Shown: piece by piece, positions 53,321 through 63,429 of the stretch
How the letters are laid out: the number at the start of each line of letters is the position of its first letter
Position numbering within the stretch: position 1 is the first letter of the stretch
Source: Sarcomyxa edulis
Taxonomy: Eukaryota > Basidiomycota > Agaricomycetes > Agaricales > Mycenaceae
Direction of reading: 5' to 3'
Assembly (NCBI GenBank): GCA_009761415.1
Contig: QUOL01000005.1
Coordinates: 310,001-374,000, forward strand
DNA: 64,000 nt
The notes under the pieces: model-generated
The model's input: only the letters and a program-made list of their open reading frames with translations
Database searches by the model: none
What the model was told of the DNA's origin: nothing
Translations under genes and position numbers: made by a program

Positions 53321-53821
53321 ATGGCTGCAGTTGCAATGCATTCCAGACTGCCGTACCCCAAAATTGCGACGCACATTGTCAGTGTGACCCTGTTGACGAA
53401 GTTCCGTCTAGACATCTCGTCGCACATAGTAGACGGGCTAAAATCTGTTGCGACATTTGGAACGGGCTCTGGTGGAACGTCGGACTTCATGTCAGTCCCA
53501 TTTTTGCCCTGCTCTCTTTTACGAACTGATCACCATTCGACTTCAGGACTGTGCTCCTATGTTCCCGAAACCCATGGTTTCCGGAACTATTGGACGGCGG
53601 ATGCTGCGCTTCGACAGATCTCGATCTTCAGTCACATTTACAAGGACCACGTAGCCTTCCCTGCAATTCCTCCGGTTGCTCTACGTATCGGACACCGATT
53701 GGACGGGCCTCTTGAATATCTACCACTAAAGTTATACCACACAGGTACTCGACCGAACCATGATAATATAATATACATGTTTCTCGAGTCAAGAAGGCTT
53801 GTTCCTCAGTGTTTCATTTGA
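53321..53821 (+). CDS. Unrecognised ORF in the 5' part of the hAT element
   Basis: A 166-codon ORF inside the transposon, upstream of the transposase. It contains SGLCSYVPETHGFRNYWTAD and IYKDHVAFPAIPPVALRIGH, but a plausible intron (GTCAGT near 53490, CAG near 53547) would change the frame. I see no known domain. It could be a captured host fragment, a second transposon gene or noise. Confidence 0.25.
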   Translation: MAAVAMHSRLPYPKIATHIVSVTLLTKFRLDISSHIVDGLKSVATFGTGSGGTSDFMSVPFLPCSLLRTDHHSTSGLCSYVPETHGFRNYWTADAALRQISIFSHIYKDHVAFPAIPPVALRIGHRLDGPLEYLPLKLYHTGTRPNHDNIIYMFLESRRLVPQCFI

Positions 53822-54076
53822 CAAGCAGGTTTGGCTCTTATTTGCTCAACTATGAGGACCGAAAGACCTTCCAGGTCACTTGTTATCACCCGGCGCCCAG
53901 AAGAATCAAACACATGTAGTCTGTGGTTGCGATATGTGCAATATGTGAAGTACTAGTGTGGTGGTATGTTCCTGTTTCAGATTGTTCGAAGGGTAAGGTG
54001 TTTCGCTAACCGTTATCTTTAGCTATAAGGTCACCAAGGAATTGGGTATGTACTTCACTGTCTCCGCACCTTCCCT

Positions 54077-57000
54077 ATGCCTCCCCGACGCTCTGCTAGA
54101 GACAAGTCCACGGTGCTCCCAAACGGAGCCTTAGAAACGGTGTTCCCAATTGGCGGTACGTCGATTGACATTCATTTGACACCACAAATTCAATTCTTGA
54201 CTTGTTCTTAGCACCGAATACACAGTTACCTGCTCCTGCCCCACCCCGAAAACGTGCAACGCGCAAGAAACAATCTGCCGCTACTGCTGAACCGCTGGTA
54301 GCGTCGGGTCTTCCAGTCACTCAGGCTATCACCGAAAGTCCTCGGTCTCGTCGTCGACAGCATCAGCCCGAGCCCTCCACCCCTCAATCTGAAGCACTAC
54401 CAGCACCTTCGAGCTCAAGCAACTCGGATCTCGTGCCAGGTATGTCAACTTTAGATCAGTTCGCTAAGTTGCTCCCTCGAACACTTATTGCCTCATGCTT
54501 TAGAACGTGGCAACTCAAATCCTTTACCGCAGACTGTTGAGGATGTCTTCCAGGCATCTCCATCTCTAGCCGGTGTTCTGCCCCACCAGCGACAAGAGAC
54601 CGGTTTTAATATATCGGGTGAATTCTTCGATTTTGCACCCATAGGTTTTACCGATTCGGACGTGTCTGGATCTTCTCGTCCACCTAGTCCTGGTCTCTCT
54701 GACAGAGCTCGAGGATCTCCCAGGCACGGGCGTCATAGTCGTCAATCACGTTCTTCGCGAGCAAAGTCCGGACCAGTCGGCAACAAGAAGAGTCATCTGG
54801 CCAGCGATATTTGGTCGTTCTTCAACGAGAAGGACAACAGACGGTGTTGTGTCTTATGCCAGTATGTAAACACTCATATGCCCTTTTTGTTTGCTCATCA
54901 TATCTTCTAGACATCAGCATGCAGCACATCCGCTTACAAAGGTGGCCGATTTCAGCTTCACCACCGGCACTGACCCCTTGCGGAAGCATCTCATCGACCA
55001 TCATGTTGACACTTGGATCGCAGCTTGTGACAAGCTCGAAATAAAGATCACAGCTAAATCCGCTCAGCGCGCCGTCGCCGATTATCGACGACGGCAAGGT
55101 CAGTCGTCCGAGAGCAACCCAGACGCAGAAGCCAAGAATGGCTCACCCCCATTCTCGCAAGAAGCTTTCGTCAATGCTATTGTCGAGTTCATTGTTGCGG
55201 ATGACCAGGTACATTGTTCTGTCTGACTCGAGCTCTGGGTTCTCTAACTATGATTATAACAGTCTCTCAATGTCATCGAGTGCCCTCAACTACGTGCAAT
55301 CTTTCTCATGCTCAGGGAAGAGCTCAAGGACACCGACATCCCGCATCGCACCACAATCCGTAATCGGATTATGGAAATCTGGGACGAACACCTCGATCAA
55401 CTACAAGATGAGATGCAGGTATGCTCTTCCCGCCGTCGTCTATTTTCTTGATTTTAATCGTTGGAGTTAGTCATCGTTAGGGAAGATTTCCCTGACCATG
55501 GACATGTGGACAGACCCAAATCTCTCGCCGTTCATGGCAGTCACTGCTCACTGGATCGAAGGGTTGACCATTCAGACTGCGAATGGTCCTCAACATGTTC
55601 TTCAACTTCGAGCGGACCTCATTGGCTTCCACCGTGTTCCTGGTCATCATAACGGAGAGCACCTAGCTCACGCGTTTCTGCATGTCATTGATCGTTTGAA
55701 TATTGCGAACATGGTCAGTTCTTTTTGTAGTACCATGATCAGCAATCTAATGTCACCCTAGATTGGGTGGATCACTCTGGACAACGCATCCAATAATGAC
55801 ACGTTCATGTTATACTTGGAGATCCTCCTCCAAAGACGGCATATTCCGTTTTCTCGGATCAAACGACGAATTCGGTGCGTGTCCCCATTCTGATTGTTGA
55901 CAAGATCTGATAATATTGGCAGATGTTTTCCGCATGTTGTTAACCTAGCATGTAAAGCTGTCCTTGGTGCTGTGACAGACTTGAAGCATGCAGCATCAGA
56001 TGCCGCTGATTTTGTCCCTGTGGTAGGTGCAGCTCCGCAAACGTTCATGGACGCCATCGATAGAGATCCGATCGCCACTGTAAGAACTTTAGTTCGAGTT
56101 GTGAGTATTTTTTCCAACTCCTCTGTCAAGGCTACAACTTATGTCCGTACTATATGATTCTCTAAGATACGTGCATCATCTATTCGACGCCAATATTTTT
56201 CGGCCATTCTTAAGGCCTTGGAAGGGAAAGACCTCCAGTTGCTTCGTGACGTTGACACAAGATGGTCTTCAACACTTCTTATGATCGAACGAGCTGTCCT
56301 TTTACGTGAGGTGCGTGTACAATTTTTGGCTTTCTCACTATCAAACCAGGACTCAAGGCCTGCATACAAGGCCATCACGCAGTTTCTTAGCAGCAACGAG
56401 TTCGAAGATCTCCGCAAATACCAACTCGGAACGACAGAATGGGAAGCACTCGAAGCTTTTCAGAAGATCCTTGAGGTAGAGCCCTTTTTCCGCAATTTTT
56501 CGGTGAACTTACAATCTTCGCAGGTTCCCCATGCATTCCAGCAAAGATTATCAGCCGAAAAAACTCCCACCTTGTGTGATGCTATCCCGTCTTTCGAAGC
56601 AATGATTCGGGTTTGGAGGAGACAGCAAGCTGAGCATCCGGAGACCTCACATATCATTCAGAAAGGTCTCGACAAGTTATGCGAGTATCGCGAACGGATG
56701 GATCTCGTTCCTGCCTATGTTTTAGCAATGGGTAAAGTGATGATACCTTTCGCAACCTTCTGTGCTGACCTTTCTTCATCCGTGTATAGCAGTGAACCCA
56801 TCTATCAAGTTACGATGGTATACAGAATTTGCACCCGAGAAAGCCCGTGAGGCGAAGGAATTGTTCATCCGCGAGGTCAGTGTGATGATGTCGACTCGAA
56901 ATTAGAGCTAACCTTCCTTATGTTAGCTACGCTCATATCGTGTTGCAACAATGGCTACACCTGCCCGTCAACCACGTAATCGCGCTGCCTGTGACTGGGC

Positions 57001-57518
57001 AGATGAGCTTCTCGGATTCCACACAGCTGCGCAGCCATTACTACCCCAGCAAAGCATCGAGGCGGAGGTAGAAGCATATCTACTTGATTCTCAAGTTGGG
57101 ACAAGCAGTGTAACCTTCTGGCAGGTCAGTCGTTCCTCTGCTACTAATATATCTCACGACTTTCGCTGACTTTGGGTGTCATCGTTGGCAGGAGAATCAG
57201 GTCCGGTATCCGACTGTCTTTGCCCTCTCCATGGATGTCCTCCCAATTCAGGGTTCGGCAGTCCCATGTGAACGAGTTTTCTCATCCAGCAAAGAAACGA
57301 CGTCTGCACGGCGGAATCATATCAGTGCGGAGCTCATGGAAGCCCTTCAGATGCTGAAGTTCAGCATCAGAAAGGGTCGAGGCCTTGACTTTACTCTGGG
57401 GACAGCTAAAACAGCTGAGCTCGAGGTCTTGGAAGGTGTTGAAGCTAATCAGCAGGCTATTCCGGAGGATATGGCTGCGTTCATAGATAGTCTGCTCGCT
57501 GTGAGGGACCGCAAATAG
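54077..57518 (+). CDS. hAT transposase with BED zinc finger and hAT dimerisation domain
   Basis: Starts MPPRRSARDKSTVLPNGALE; about eleven exons. The N-terminus is basic and disordered. A BED-type zinc finger is formed by SDIWSFFNEKDNRRCCVLC and DPLRKHLIDHH (C-x2-C ... H-x4-H). The RNase H-like core shows the first Asp in SLTMDMWTDPN, the second in IGWITLDNASNND, and the RCFPHVVNLACKA (C-x2-H) signature. A helical insertion follows (AITQFLSSNEFEDLRKYQLG and on). The C-terminal dimerisation domain reads GSAVPCERVFSSSKETTSAR. It cuts and pastes the surrounding element. I found no stop or frameshift when joining exons with normal splice sites, so it may be active. Confidence 0.88.
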
Positions 57519-57692
57519 ATTATATCTTTTTTATCGTCCTAATCCGGTCAAGCCGGCGGCTAGCCATGAACTGAGCAACTGGCTCCATTAGCCAGCCGTC
57601 ATTTCACGGCTTGGCTCGGCTTCTCAGCCATAAATTCATTAAGCTGCCCTAAGCTGAGCCGAGCCGAGCTAAGCTAAGCCGTGGCAACACTA

Positions 57693-57700
57693 CTGTGGCC
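57693..57700. repeat. Target site duplication of hAT element (right)
   Basis: CTGTGGCC, identical to 52725-52732. Confidence 0.95.
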
Positions 57701-57999
57701 CCGCCAAGAGCGTGACCTTTCTCGGCGAATATACTTTTTCGTCCAGTTTTCGCTCATTTCAGCTTCTCTTCTCGGCGGTCAGCACAATTCCTCCCGGAAA
57801 CGAGAATGGTAGCAAATTTGACCTTAGTTCTCCTACATTAGGCCAGGTGAGAGACCTTTGGCCCTGGAATATGCTAAATCGGACAGAGGTTAACAAGATT
57901 TGGCCTCAAATATGCAAACTCCGGACAAGGAAAATGCAAAATCTTGCCCTCAAATATGCTAAAATCCGGACAAGCCCTTGGTGGAGATTCCCGGGGCCT

Positions 58000-58007
58000 T
58001 CTCCGAC
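58000..58007. repeat. Target site duplication of outer element (right)
   Basis: TCTCCGAC, identical to 52598-52605. Confidence 0.85.
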
Positions 58008-59068
58008 AGACAATCAGATCGAGAGTTTTTTTTGACTTAGAAACTGCCATGACGGCTTCCACTTCTCAAAAACCTGTCATTAAAGGCGAAGGCCAAGCAT
58101 ATCCTTGGACTCCTGAGGACCCACTGTCACCACCGATAGGTGCACAACTTGGCACGAATCCAGGAAGTAGACCGTCAACCGCGCTCATTACTACGATTCA
58201 TAGCGCCCACCTGACATGAATCGCTGCTCGTACAACGCTACTCCATACAGAAGCCATTTCTCATTAGTAGGTCTATCCAATGTCATATCTGATTTCCGCT
58301 GTCAATCTACTAGGCACCCGTCCTTTTTTTTCCCGGTTGAACGATCTCGTAACCACAAAATATACCTGAAACCTCTCTGAGAGAGAAAGAGTGACTGGTC
58401 ACTGACCACAAACCCTTGTCAGACTCAGGTACCCGTCAAGGCGTTGTGGTATAACCATCACCACATTCTTTGACGGGATTCAGTAACGAATTTTCTTTCG
58501 GATTACCGCAAAACGATGTTGTTGCCGATAAGTGAGTAATCTCCAAGGCCGGGCTTTGTTTTTTTCCTCTTGTTCACCTTCAGTAGAGCATAGTCAAGCA
58601 AATTTTTCGACCTCAACTGGATAGTCAGGAGATCGTGGTCCATTATCCTCTCTTCGTTATTGACGGTTCTCTCTGAGCAACAATACACTTTCCTCTTCAG
58701 GATATGCACAACCGTCAAGCGTCAAAGGCAATCCGCGCGGGAACGTTGCTATTCACGGTATACAATCGGGTCCGATGCAGTGGATCCGTCGAATTCTACA
58801 GTGCATCGCCGGCACTCTTCATATCCTGGGTCTCCTCGGTTGACACGGAGCGCCGGTATATCCTTCTCTATATGTGTTTTGGGCCTAAGGTCTAGCCCCG
58901 ACTGCACATGCACTTTGTAATGCACCCCTCGAAGAAATCATACCTCATGTTTGTGTATCGGCATCTTATCATGCCTTATGAGCAGTCAAGCAGGTCCTAT
59001 AAAGCCTACTTGGCTCTTACACTTTCTTCAGAAGCATCTGCAGGTTCCCCCTCTACTGAGTAAACCAC
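58008..59068. other. Intergenic, right flank of the nested transposon
   Basis: A short frame beginning MTASTSQKPVIKGEGQAYPW (about 58050-58219) may belong to the interrupted gene at 52543. A near-palindrome AGTGACTGGTCACT lies near 58390. Nothing else supported. Confidence 0.4.
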
Positions 59069-60190
59069 ATGGCACATACCACACGTTCTACAGACTTGCG
59101 ATTAGACGACACGGCAAGTGTTCACTGATCACTGAACACATACTGCGGAGGTTGACACCATTATTACAGGCTCTCTCTATTCGCCATGCCATCCAAGCCT
59201 TCTTATCGCGTTGTGGTCTTCCGTATCATTCACCTGCTTCTGATCCCAAATTTTTGGAGGCATGCTTCCAAGCCGCTATCGAGAAGGGCTTCCCTCTTAC
59301 TGGAAAAGGCTCCCTTCGTCCGTTCATCGTGACGTGCAATACTATGGGCAGTACCGCATACGCGCACCTCGCCGACGAACGGGTTCGGATCTTCATCACT
59401 CTGTATACCACGTCCATGCTCTACATGGAGCATAACTTCGAGAACAATGTCGAAGGGTCCCAAGTTCATCACTTCATCCAGCGCTTTTTGACAAATCAAC
59501 CTCAAGGGGATGCCGTTCAAGACGCGTTTTCCAAGATGCTTTTGGTCGAGATGCCGACCCTCTACAGCCCCTTTGCCTCGAATCTCATTATTTCATCGAC
59601 GATCAATTTCATCAACGCTCTATTGCTTGAACGCCACACGAAAGGCATGCAGGTACCCAGATTCTATTTACAGTCCAGAGCAAATAACTCAAATGTCTTG
59701 CTTCTCAATTCTAGATCTCTTCCGAAGCAGTCAATTACCCAACCTTCTCTCGCATTATGTCTGGGGCGGCTGAGGCGTTCGCACTCTTCATCTTCCCCTC
59801 CGATCTGCCGTTGCAGTCCTACATCCAAGCATTACCAGATATCGTGGTGTTTCTTAATCATGGAAAGTAGGTCCTTCCAGTTTCCGAGAAACTCTACCGA
59901 CAATTCTCAACCTTAATTTTCTCCTCGTCAGCGATATCTTTTCTTTCTATAAAGAAGAGCTGGGCGGTGACGACGTCAACTATGTATCGTTGGTCGCTGC
60001 TCTTCACAAGATCTCCAAGATCGAAGCTCTTATCCTCGTTTCAAACAACGTTGCAGATGCTCACCAGCGGGCTTTGCGGATTTTGTCGCCCTCGGAAGGC
60101 GCGCTTGACGCATATGCACGCTTCAGTAGTGGATATGTTGAGTTCCATGCGAGTTCCGATAGGTACAAGTTGGAGGAGTTGGACTTATAG
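59069..60190 (+). CDS. TRI5-type terpene synthase, copy 3, with altered Asp-rich motif
   Basis: Four exons: 59069-59113, 59170-59652, 59715-59866, 59932-60190; 312 aa. Overall a close relative of copies 1 and 2, with the same intron positions. The NSE motif is intact (NDIFSFYKEEL, Asn split across intron 3) and the C-terminus keeps DRYKLEELDL. However, the Asp-rich motif reads YMEHNFENN instead of YMDDFxEHD: both leading aspartates are replaced by Glu and His. The first intron is GC-AG (ACG then GCAAGT), as in copy 2. No frameshift is present, so the gene is not obviously dead; it may be inactive, use fewer metal ligands or have a changed role. Confidence 0.87.
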
Positions 60191-60805
60191 CTTTTTGCAT
60201 TGGTCTAGCGTTAATTTAGAGGTTTTGTGGTTTACATAGAAATCGGTCGTGGGCGGGGTAGTATCGAGTATCGGTCTTCCTAACTTCTTTAACTAAATAT
60301 GGGTACATGTATGGAGTACTTCTCGAATTGCAATGCATAGACAAAGCAGATAAGCCACTCGTAGCTGAAAGTTGATTTGGGTCCATGCCAGTGGCTCCAT
60401 CCAACGAAGACCCATTTGAGTAATTCTCACAGTCACTCTACTGTATCCTAGTCCTCGGAGTTCAGAATACAAGTCAAATGCTTCATTTTTTATGCTCTCC
60501 CTATATGCGATGTAATCCCTCGAACCAAACGAAGAATGCTTTCGAAGCAGGGTGAACTCGAAGCACGACCTAGCACGACGCGTCTGATCATGCATAATGC
60601 ATCTAGTCTCCCTCAGCCAGACTCGGTATGTAATCGTGGTTTAGATGCTGACCTCTCTAGATGAGCCTAGTGCACTCCTGAGCCGGGGGCCCGTGCTATA
60701 AAGCGCGACGCGTCTGACCACGTGCACGGAAAGTTTCCCCGGGCCCATAACTCTTCCTTGACTCTTCCTCCTCCCCACCCGAAACACACCATCAAATCAA
60801 ATCCC
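60191..60805. other. Intergenic, upstream of the lipase
   Basis: The 3' flank of terpene synthase 3 and promoter of the hydrolase. GCGCGACGCGTCTGACCACG (60701-60720) partly repeats GCACGACGCGTCTGATCATG (about 60574-60593). Confidence 0.45.
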
Positions 60806-62104
60806 ATGTCTGAATCTGACTATACCGAAACATGGATATCAGGCCCCCAATCCACACAATTCTATACCCGGACATACCCATCACCATCCCCCAAAGCCAT
60901 CCTCGTCTTCATCCACGGTTTCGCAGAACATGTAGGCCGTTATACGCACATCCACCCACGATTTGCTCAGAATGGGATCACCCTATTTACTTACGATCAG
61001 CGTGGGTTTGGGAAGACTGCGTTGGATGAGGAGCATAAGAGTAAGAGCAGCGCGTATGGGAAAACTAATGGGAAGGACCAGCTTGAGGATATTGAGTGGG
61101 CTGTGAATCACGTTAAGAAAGAGTATTCTGGATTACCGGTGTTTCTTATGGGACACTCTATGGTATGTTGGCTCAACCGTTCAATTAAATTTGTATGTGA
61201 TGTAACGGCTTGCATCTACATCATAGGGCGGCGCATCAGTCCTGACGTTCGCGACGACCTCGGGACCACCCCCTGCTCAATCCACTGTCGACTTTCTATC
61301 TGGGATAATCGCAGGGAGCCCTCTAATCCAACAAACGAAACCAGCATCAAAGTTGCTGCGTTGGGTCGGAGGGAAAGTCAGTCTGGTAGCTCCATACCAA
61401 CTCATACCTGCAGCTGTCAATCCCGATGTGAGTCGCATGCCGTGTGTATTCACCGTCATGTATAGGGATCTCACGAAAGCAAGCACTGTAGGACCTCTCT
61501 CATGATCCCGCCGCTAATGAAGCGTACAAACAAGATCCTCTCATCAAAGAATACGGTTCCCTGCGCGGTGTCCGGGATATGCTTGAGAGCGTTCGTGATC
61601 CATGCTACTCTGTACATACCCTGACTGACGGTTCTTATCAGGGAGATCAATTGCTTAAGACACACTATAAATCCTGGCCCAAGAGCCTTCCCGTGCGTGG
61701 CCATTTCCCTTCCGCAGTACATGTTGCTTAGCACTCACCTTCGTATATAGGTATTGTTCGTGCATGGTACAGAAGATAAAGTGCGTACCCATCTAGCTTT
61801 CTCCTCTCGCTATCCTTCTAATATCGCTCCTTAGGTAACGTCCGCGAAGGCGACTGAAGAATTCTATGATAAAATCCCCGCCGAAGATAAAAAGTTGACT
61901 CTATTCCCAGTCAGTAACAATTACCTCCCCCATCTTTCTCATCACTACTAAGAGCTTGGGATGTTCATACATTAGGGTGGCTTTCACGAACTACCACAAG
62001 AGCCAGACGGCGTCAAAGAGAAGGTTACGGACGAGTGCATCGCATTTATACATGCTCATCTCAAAAGCTCGCCAGAACCTGAGCCAGTCAGTTCGAAGAT
62101 GTGA
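60806..62104 (+). CDS. Alpha/beta hydrolase, monoacylglycerol lipase-like
   Basis: Starts MSESDYTETWISGPQSTQFY. The strand-loop VFIHGFAEHVGRYTHIHPRF and TLFTYDQRGFGK are typical of monoglyceride lipases. The nucleophile Ser sits in GHSMGG, split by an intron after GHSM; the acid Asp is in VLFVHGTEDKVT and the His in GGFHELPQEPDG. The complete catalytic triad is thus present. Exons are short in the C-terminal half (YGSLRGVRDML, GDQLLKTHYKSWPKSL). The end is EPVSSKM, TGA at 62102-62104. It would release glycerol and fatty acid from monoacylglycerols, probably at lipid droplets or membranes. It converges on the clathrin light chain gene with only about 110 bases between the stops. Confidence 0.88.
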
Positions 62105-62212
62105 ATGGACATTATACCCCAACCCCCGTTCTCCCTGTGATCCATAGAACAACCTATAATCGATTGCGAAGCATATGTAACTTTTAGAAAAGGTATATGA
62201 AGAAGTGGGCAT

Positions 62213-63297
62213 CTAATAACCAGCAGCTCCAGGCGCCGCATCACCCTCCCTCTTCAACCTTAACAGTACCTCCTTGAAGCGAGTCAGATCAGTCGTACCA
62301 GCTCCAGTCCGTGCAATCGTTTTGCTCTGGGAGTTCTCCAATTCGATGAGGTCGCAGATTCGCTCCCAGGTAGTCCCTGAGGAGAGCTTGGAAGTAAGAC
62401 CAGCGACGTAGTCGGCTTCTTGTTCTCTGTAAACGGATTGATTTAAGACATCAGTTGCCGGTTGAGTGGGGAGGATAGGTGTATTATGCACGCACTTGTT
62501 CTCTCTAACGTTCTTCTCCTTCTTAGCCAAGTAGTCTTCGTAGAACTCGTCGATGGACTGTTCAGCCTTTGAGATTGTTTCCTGACGTCTGGCTTTGGAA
62601 GCTTCGTCGCGGGCTTTGATCTCTTCTGCTTGTCTTTCGCGCCAGTCTCTGAAGAGAGCATCGAGAAATAAGTACTATACAGCCGTGTGGTTTGAGAAAC
62701 GCGTACCGGATGACTTGTGGTTCGTCTTCTTCGAGTGGTTGGTTCAGGATGGGAGTAGATGAAAAGGCAGAAGGTTGTGGGCGTGGAGCAAAGGGAGTGG
62801 TCGTTCCGAATGAAGGTAGTTGAGGGGGAGGTAGTGATTGCTAGTGATGATAGACTGTTAGTTACGTGTTCGAATGCCTTGATGCGGTGCTAGATAGAGT
62901 CCCGCGTGACCACCGCAGCAAGAAACACGCTAGCTCTGAGGCATAGTGAGCCTTCTCAAACACAAATCAAGAGAGCTCTACGATGCGAATTCCGCGTACT
63001 ACACGAACATTGCCGTATACGAACAGAAGCACAGATGCTCACCTGTCCAACGTCAATATCTGGAAACTCATTTTCAAATTTCTCGATATCATCATCGCCA
63101 GTGACCTTGACTGGTTCCCTGGGTGGGCTGTCGAAGCCGTCGAACGAGAACCCTGTGTTGTCTGTGACGAGGGGAGGTGCTGCTTGAGAGCTAGCAGGAA
63201 TGGGGACGTCTCCGTCGAGTGATATGTCGGGGAAAGCTGAAGCGGCAGCGTCGAAGTCGATGTCGTCTGTAGCTCCGGATGATAGAAAGTCGCTCAT
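62213..63297 (-). CDS. clc1: Clathrin light chain
   Basis: Starts MSDFLSSGATDDIDFDAAAS. An acidic N-terminal part (GDDDIEKFENEFPDIDVGQ) holds the conserved FENEFPD segment that matches the light chain consensus. A Pro-rich part follows, then the heavy-chain-binding helix: RDWRERQAEEIKARDEASKA, RRQETISKAEQSIDEFYEDY. The C-terminal exon has TTWERICDLIELENSQSKTI and TTDLTRFKEVLLRLKREG, the conserved fungal end. It regulates clathrin coat assembly at the Golgi and plasma membrane. Exons join in frame. A more upstream in-frame start (63336) is possible, but the MSDFLSSG start fits the family. Confidence 0.92.
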
Positions 63298-63429
63298 GGC
63301 TGCACTCAGAGTCAAGTGGTGGTCGACTTGGTGCAAGCGTGGTAGTCACGGTAAGTAGGCAGTCACAGGGTGGTCACAGCAACAGCCTGCAATTCAAACA
63401 CCGCCAAATCACGAACATCGCTTCCTGAC

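Larger units (their letters stand above)
52733..57692 (+). mobile_element. hAT-superfamily DNA transposon, apparently complete
   Basis: 4960 bp, starting TAGTGTTGCCACGGCTT and ending with the exact inverse complement of those 17 bases, with an exact 8-bp target duplication (CTGTGGCC). Both subterminal regions are full of GGCTTGGC/CGGCTT/AGCCGAGC words in both directions, likely transposase binding sites. The right 3.4 kb encodes a spliced hAT transposase; the left 1.3 kb carries a separate ORF. The perfect target duplication, matching ends and largely intact coding sequence point to recent insertion. Confidence 0.93.
52606..57999. mobile_element. MITE-like TIR element, split by a hAT insertion
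   Basis: The ends are inverted repeats. The left end reads AGGCCCCGGGAAGCTCCACC then AAGGGCTTGTCCGG; the right end, reversed, is the same over 34 bases with one mismatch. It is bordered by an exact 8-bp duplication TCTCCGAC. Subterminal words such as CTCAAATATGC and GGACAA recur in both arms. Removing the internal hAT element and one copy of its target duplication leaves about 426 bp with no transposase, so it is a non-autonomous DNA transposon. The 8-bp target site is typical of hAT-like elements, but the superfamily is uncertain. Confidence 0.8.
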
